Positions 60,195-64,000 of a stretch of 64,000 nt of DNA are shown one piece after another. The stretch's first letter is position 1; each line of letters starts with the position of its first letter. The stretch comes from a virus. Both the position numbers and the translations under genes were made by a program. The notes under the pieces are model-generated. The model had not been told where the DNA came from. It saw only the letters and a program-made list of their open reading frames with translations, and made no database searches. The stretch spans positions 98,305 to 162,304 of IMG/VR virus record IMGVR_UViG_3300033146_002768. One strand, written 5' to 3'.

Positions 60195-60995
60195 TTATAC
60201 CTTTATATTATTAATAAAATGAAAGCAGGTGTTACATACATCACTATTATCAAATTTTATTTTTAACATGTCATTTAAATTATTGATTGTTAAATCTATA
60301 CTTGCTGAATTTGTATGACTACAAACACATTTTTTAATTTTACCATAAACTAAATCTATAGAAAAATCATTACTTTTCTCTCGACAAATTTTTCGATATT
60401 TTTCTTGTTTATTCCATATCATTAAAATTTTAAAAAATAAGTTTTTAGAATAAATAGTCGCATTTTTATTTTTTATAATTTTATAAATAGTTTGATAATC
60501 ATCATGATTCAATTCAAATTTAGATTGTTTTAATTTAGAATCATATGGAGATATTTCAAAAGTTATATCTTTATATCTATTTAAAAAATCATCTAACAAA
60601 TAAATATTTTGTTTATGAACTGGAAAATGATAATTTATATTTTTAATATCATATGGATTAAATTCTTCATTTATTTCAGATACTGGATGACACATTATAG
60701 TGTTGATGTATTCTTTATATTTCTTATAATATCTTTGAATAAATAATCCATTTGTATTAACATGTATATTTTTAGTTTGTAATATTTCAAATATATAATC
60801 TAAAATAGTTTCACTTAATAATCCTATTTCTCCACCAGTTAAAACAACTTTATCTATACTAGATTTATCTCTAATAATTGGTAGGTATTTTTTTAAATAT
60901 ATTAACGGAGGTTTATTGCGTTTCTTTAAATTTCCTATATCACAATATTTACATTTTCTATTACATTGTTCAGTTAAGAAAAGTGTTAGTTTCAT
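60195..60995 (-). CDS. Radical SAM enzyme, family A copy 4 (266 aa)
   Basis: CNRKCKYC (Cys11, 15, 18), VLTGGEIGLLS, HVNTNGLFIQ, with C-terminal KKCVCSH and DVCNTCFHF. The usual Pro of GGEP is Ile here. Otherwise it follows the gene at 57613. ATGA overlap with the SGNH gene upstream. Confidence 0.8.
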   Translation of the reverse strand: MKLTLFLTEQCNRKCKYCDIGNLKKRNKPPLIYLKKYLPIIRDKSSIDKVVLTGGEIGLLSETILDYIFEILQTKNIHVNTNGLFIQRYYKKYKEYINTIMCHPVSEINEEFNPYDIKNINYHFPVHKQNIYLLDDFLNRYKDITFEISPYDSKLKQSKFELNHDDYQTIYKIIKNKNATIYSKNLFFKILMIWNKQEKYRKICREKSNDFSIDLVYGKIKKCVCSHTNSASIDLTINNLNDMLKIKFDNSDVCNTCFHFINNIKV

Positions 60996-61642
60996 AATAA
61001 ATTTACCTTTTTCATTTCATCATATATTACATTTGCCCAATAATAATGACCTTCTTCAAGAGGATGATCCCACGGTGCCTTTGGAAATTTTCTTAATCTA
61101 TAAAACATATCACAATTTTTTTTATTAAAATCTAAGTAAAATTTTAAATTAATATTCTTCATAAAAATATTATCATCTTCTATATTATTAGATAAAGCAT
61201 TAAAGAAAAAATATTTTATATTTCTAGACTTTAAAAATTCTTGAAATAAAAATAATTTATAACTAAATTCAATATCGGTAGTTTTTTTATCATATATATA
61301 TTTATAAAATGATTTAGCTTTTAATTTAATTATTGAATCATTGGTACTTGTTTCATGAGAGTTATGAAGTATTTGTTTAAATTTACCTTTATACATTATT
61401 TCAAATCTATCTGGGTTTGACCAACCAATTATAATAATTAATTTTTTAGGATTATTATTTAAAATCCATTCAGTTGTTGTTCTTATTATTCTATTATTAC
61501 TACTCCCAGATTTAGCATCATTCAATATTATTGTATTTATTTTTTTTGATAAAATACCTGGCCAGCAAAATTTTTCTCTATGAAGATTTTCTTCTTTTAA
61601 TTCTTCACCATAAGTAAAACTACAACCATTAACATATATCAT
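60992..61642 (-). CDS. SGNH-hydrolase-like protein (216 aa)
   Basis: Opens with YVNGCSFTYGEEL, the block I nucleophile Ser in an NGxSxTxG context, then SGSSNNRIIRTT, IIIGWSNPDR and a C-terminal HPLEEGHYYWA with the His. Such proteins are esterases or acyl/sugar O-transferases; phage forms of this type are of unknown role. Lies between the carbamoyltransferase and radical SAM genes, so it may deacylate or acylate the same product. Confidence 0.7.
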   Translation of the reverse strand: MIYVNGCSFTYGEELKEENLHREKFCWPGILSKKINTIILNDAKSGSSNNRIIRTTTEWILNNNPKKLIIIIGWSNPDRFEIMYKGKFKQILHNSHETSTNDSIIKLKAKSFYKYIYDKKTTDIEFSYKLFLFQEFLKSRNIKYFFFNALSNNIEDDNIFMKNINLKFYLDFNKKNCDMFYRLRKFPKAPWDHPLEEGHYYWANVIYDEMKKVNLL

Positions 61643-61656
61643 TATTAAATTCCTTA

Positions 61657-61758
61657 TTTATAAATAAATGGATCTTTTTTTTTAGATTTTCTTTTTTTAA
61701 TTATATATTTAATTTCTAAAATAAAGTCTATCCATAATTCTATTATTTTTTTAATCAT
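61657..61758 (-). CDS. Possible very small basic protein (33 aa)
   Basis: Overlaps the end of the second carbamoyltransferase gene and fills the only gap in the operon. Lys/Ile-rich (IIELWIDFILEIKYIIKKRK). No good ribosome binding site; could be leader or chance. Confidence 0.3.
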
Positions 61759-63208
61759 GATTAAATACCTTTATATTGTGGTCTATTCCAAATTGGATTG
61801 CATCCGATGAATTATTTACTAATGGTTGTCCTTTAACATTTAAACTAGTATTTAATAACATTGGGCATCCAGTCTTTTTATAAAATTCATTTATTAAATT
61901 CCAATAACCAGGACTTTCTTTTTTATTAACTGTATGAACTCTTGATGTATTATCAACATGAACTATAGCAGGAAATTTATCAGGATACTTACATGTCATT
62001 ACATATTGCATGTAAGGACTTTTAGAAATAATCATATTAAAATATTCAGCGGCATATTCCTCTAATATAGATGGTGAAAAAGGTCGAAACTTTTGACGAT
62101 GTTTAATGTCGTTAATTTTATCTTTTATATTATTCCCACGAGGATCAGCTAATAAAGATCTATTACCAAATGCTCTTGGTCCAAATTCTGCTCGACCATT
62201 TGCAACTCCAACAATATTACCTTTTAACAATTCTTCTAATAAAGATTTAACTGGATAATCACCTTTAATATTATGACCAAGATAAGGTCCTTTCCAATTT
62301 AATCTTCCATTAATTAATGAAGCGGCTCCTATAGAAGACCCCGAATCACCTGGATTAGGCATTATCCAAATGTCATTAAAATATTTAGGTATTAATCTAT
62401 TAGCTAAACAATTTAAAGCAACTCCGCCACAATAAACTAAATTTTTTGAATTAGATATATGTTTAGATTGTTTAATAATATTTTCAATTACTTCTTCTGT
62501 AACTTGTTGAATTGAAGCTGCTATATCTTTTAGATAAGCTCCTTGTAGATAATCATTTGGAATTCCTTTATGACAATTTATTTTAAGTTTAAAAAATTTA
62601 TCTTTAATAAAATCCTTTTTAATTTTATCAGCATAAGATGGATACCCCCAACCAGCCATTCCCATTAAAATATATTCATCTTCATTTGGTTTTAAACCAC
62701 ATCGTTGAGAAAATGCTGAATATAATATTCCTAATGAATGAGGATAATTAACTTTTTTCAATAATTTTAAATCATCTTTATTTCCTTCCCATATACTTAA
62801 AGTAGACCATTCACCAATAGAATCTATACAAACAATAACAGCATTATCAAATGGAGAAGTAAAATAACTTGCAGCAGCATGACATTTATGATGATCCAAA
62901 TATTTAATTGGAGTTTTAGGAAAATCAAATTGTTTAAAATAATTATGAAATATATTTTTAGTTTGAAATACTTCATTATATTGACCAGCAAATAACTGTC
63001 TTGTTTTCTTTAAATATGGTTTTTCATAAAAAGCTATAACATCAGGAGTACCAAATCTTAAAGATTCATTTAATATTTCTTGGTTTAAATATAGATCATT
63101 TTTTATACCAGAATATCGTTCTGAATGAGCAGCAAATAATATTTCATTGTCGTCTATTAATGCAATTGATGCATCATGACTTAGTGCATTTATTCCTAAT
63201 ACTTTCAT
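61751..63208 (-). CDS. NodU/CmcH-type carbamoyltransferase 2 (485 aa)
   Basis: The motifs are more classical than in copy 1: GINALSHDASIALI, YLDHHKCHAAASYFTS, CIDSIGEWST, GVALNCLANR, EFGPRAFGNRSLLADPR, KFRPFSPSIL, and LLNTSLNVKGQPLV. Substrate probably a sugar or polyol hydroxyl. It differs throughout from the copy at 56072, so this is not a recent duplication. ATGA overlap with the gene upstream. Confidence 0.9.
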   Translation of the reverse strand: MKVLGINALSHDASIALIDDNEILFAAHSERYSGIKNDLYLNQEILNESLRFGTPDVIAFYEKPYLKKTRQLFAGQYNEVFQTKNIFHNYFKQFDFPKTPIKYLDHHKCHAAASYFTSPFDNAVIVCIDSIGEWSTLSIWEGNKDDLKLLKKVNYPHSLGILYSAFSQRCGLKPNEDEYILMGMAGWGYPSYADKIKKDFIKDKFFKLKINCHKGIPNDYLQGAYLKDIAASIQQVTEEVIENIIKQSKHISNSKNLVYCGGVALNCLANRLIPKYFNDIWIMPNPGDSGSSIGAASLINGRLNWKGPYLGHNIKGDYPVKSLLEELLKGNIVGVANGRAEFGPRAFGNRSLLADPRGNNIKDKINDIKHRQKFRPFSPSILEEYAAEYFNMIISKSPYMQYVMTCKYPDKFPAIVHVDNTSRVHTVNKKESPGYWNLINEFYKKTGCPMLLNTSLNVKGQPLVNNSSDAIQFGIDHNIKVFNHD

Positions 63209-64000
63209 AATATATCCATTATTAATTCATGTTCATTATAAACTAATTTATCGAGTATATCTTCTTGAGATAAATTTATGATTTGTTCTTTGTTATCATC
63301 AATGTTAAACAGTTTTAAATAGTAATGGAGTCCATCATTAAACGTTTTATTTTTTGGAGAGTAATATACAGGTTTATTTAAATAACAAAACTCAAATATT
63401 AACTTACCTATATTCTCCACAAAAATTCCTGTACATACTTCGATCCATCTTTGATATATGTATGAATTACAACCATGAGGTAATAACTTATCATTACTAA
63501 TATTTAAATGAGTTAAGTCACACCAGCTTATAATTTTTTGTTCATTAAAATAACTTTTGAATGTCCCCATATGTGCTTGTTTATTTTCATTTATATCTCT
63601 ACTAGTAACTAAATCTTTATCAATACTAGTTAATGACTTTTCAATATGATTTAATCTATTAATACTAAATTTATGATAATGAATAATAAACTTATCTACA
63701 TATTGTTCGAATCGTTTATTGCTTGGGTTACCTAGAAGTGTTATTTGATCACAAAATATATGATTCTTAATATCAAACATATCATCAATATAATTATTAT
63801 GATATGAAATATATAATTGAGAAGTATCTAATAATATTAAGTGGTTACAATATATTTTAAAATTTGTCTTCTTTAAAAATCTTAATGTATTTGTTGTTGT
63901 GATAATAGTATCCGATCTCACTTCATCAGTTACTAATCTATCAACAAATTTTTGTGGAGAATCTTGAAGATTCTTTTTAATTTGATTCATCAATGATTTA
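63205..64000 (-). CDS. Unrecognised protein, start may lie beyond the window (at least 262 aa)
   Basis: The frame stays open to the right edge; TTG 63993 and ATG 63990 are the only starts visible, with no clear ribosome binding site, so the true start may be beyond 64000. The C-terminal part (GKLIFEFCYLNKPVYYSPKN) faintly recalls the acceptor-side end of GT-B glycosyltransferases. It joins the operon through an ATGA overlap. Function unknown. Confidence 0.6.
   Translation of the reverse strand, partial: KSLMNQIKKNLQDSPQKFVDRLVTDEVRSDTIITTTNTLRFLKKTNFKIYCNHLILLDTSQLYISYHNNYIDDMFDIKNHIFCDQITLLGNPSNKRFEQYVDKFIIHYHKFSINRLNHIEKSLTSIDKDLVTSRDINENKQAHMGTFKSYFNEQKIISWCDLTHLNISNDKLLPHGCNSYIYQRWIEVCTGIFVENIGKLIFEFCYLNKPVYYSPKNKTFNDGLHYYLKLFNIDDNKEQIINLSQEDILDKLVYNEHELIMDIL

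Noticed and set aside
53390-60995. Radical SAM genes as QueE-type enzymes for 7-deazaguanine DNA
   Set aside because: No other deazaguanine pathway gene (QueC, QueD, FolE, Tgt or Dpd-like) is in the window, and the CX3CX2C genes lack QueE-like features. The rest of the genome could still change this.
1-64000. Alternative genetic code with TAG reassigned, as in some large gut phages
   Set aside because: Several genes end in TAG at sensible places and long genes read normally in the standard code.
1-64000. Prophage, integrative element or plasmid
   Set aside because: No integrase, attachment repeat, transposase, partition pair or conjugation gene was seen.

Overview
The window looks like part of a large, strongly AT-rich genome of a virulent tailed phage with a Gram-negative host. 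I see tail and fibre genes, a peptidoglycan peptidase, a sigma-like regulator, many tiny tightly packed genes, strong Shine-Dalgarno sites, rho-independent terminators and T4-like late promoter boxes. I see no integrase, transposase, rRNA or tRNA. The Gram-negative host is inferred from an LPS-heptose type adenylyltransferase and an LpxH-like phosphoesterase. TAG ends several genes, so stop codons appear standard.

Layout. (1) 1-21.4 kb, minus strand: a tail/baseplate-like protein that runs off the left edge, two giant repeat proteins (2579 and 2377 aa) built from about 22-23-residue LxLGxxExLSST units, and three further fibre or structural genes. (2) 21.4-25.3 kb, minus: a cassette with an HD-type protein, a macro domain, a metacaspase, a HAD phosphatase, a miniature MscS-like protein and a membrane-anchored protein with a barrel-like C-terminus. 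(3) 25.4-40.2 kb: alternating short operons. Plus-strand operons (25.7-27.5, 30.7-31.3, 33.7-34.6, 37.2-37.7, 39.0-40.2 kb) encode a sigma/HTH protein, Cys-rich proteins and small membrane proteins. Minus-strand genes between them encode small basic proteins, a holin-like protein, a 708-aa unknown and an RfaE/HldE-like adenylyltransferase. An 850-bp gene-free stretch with a 21-bp repeat lies at 29.8-30.66 kb. (4) 40.2-53.3 kb, minus: phosphoesterase, structural proteins, a YiiX-type peptidase, collagen/C1q-like fibres, a receiver-PAS protein, an M15 endolysin and a papain-like protease. (5) 53.4-64.0 kb, minus: an overlapping operon of seven radical SAM enzymes, two NodU-type carbamoyltransferases, an SGNH-like protein and an unrecognised protein.

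Two promoter classes can be read directly. Minus-strand late-type genes carry GAACA-WW-TATAAA just upstream of the ribosome binding site. Four plus-strand operons and the 708-aa minus gene carry a different block, ACTATATATATTA-N12-14-AAAGGATTA. This suggests an early/late division.

The most interesting signals are: the radical SAM/carbamoyltransferase operon; at least seven small, mostly basic proteins whose N-termini end in LxE/IxE like T4 capsid-targeting sequences, so they may be packaged and injected; one of these genes split by a +1 frameshift; a phage metacaspase beside a macro domain; and a receiver-PAS protein inside the tail operon.
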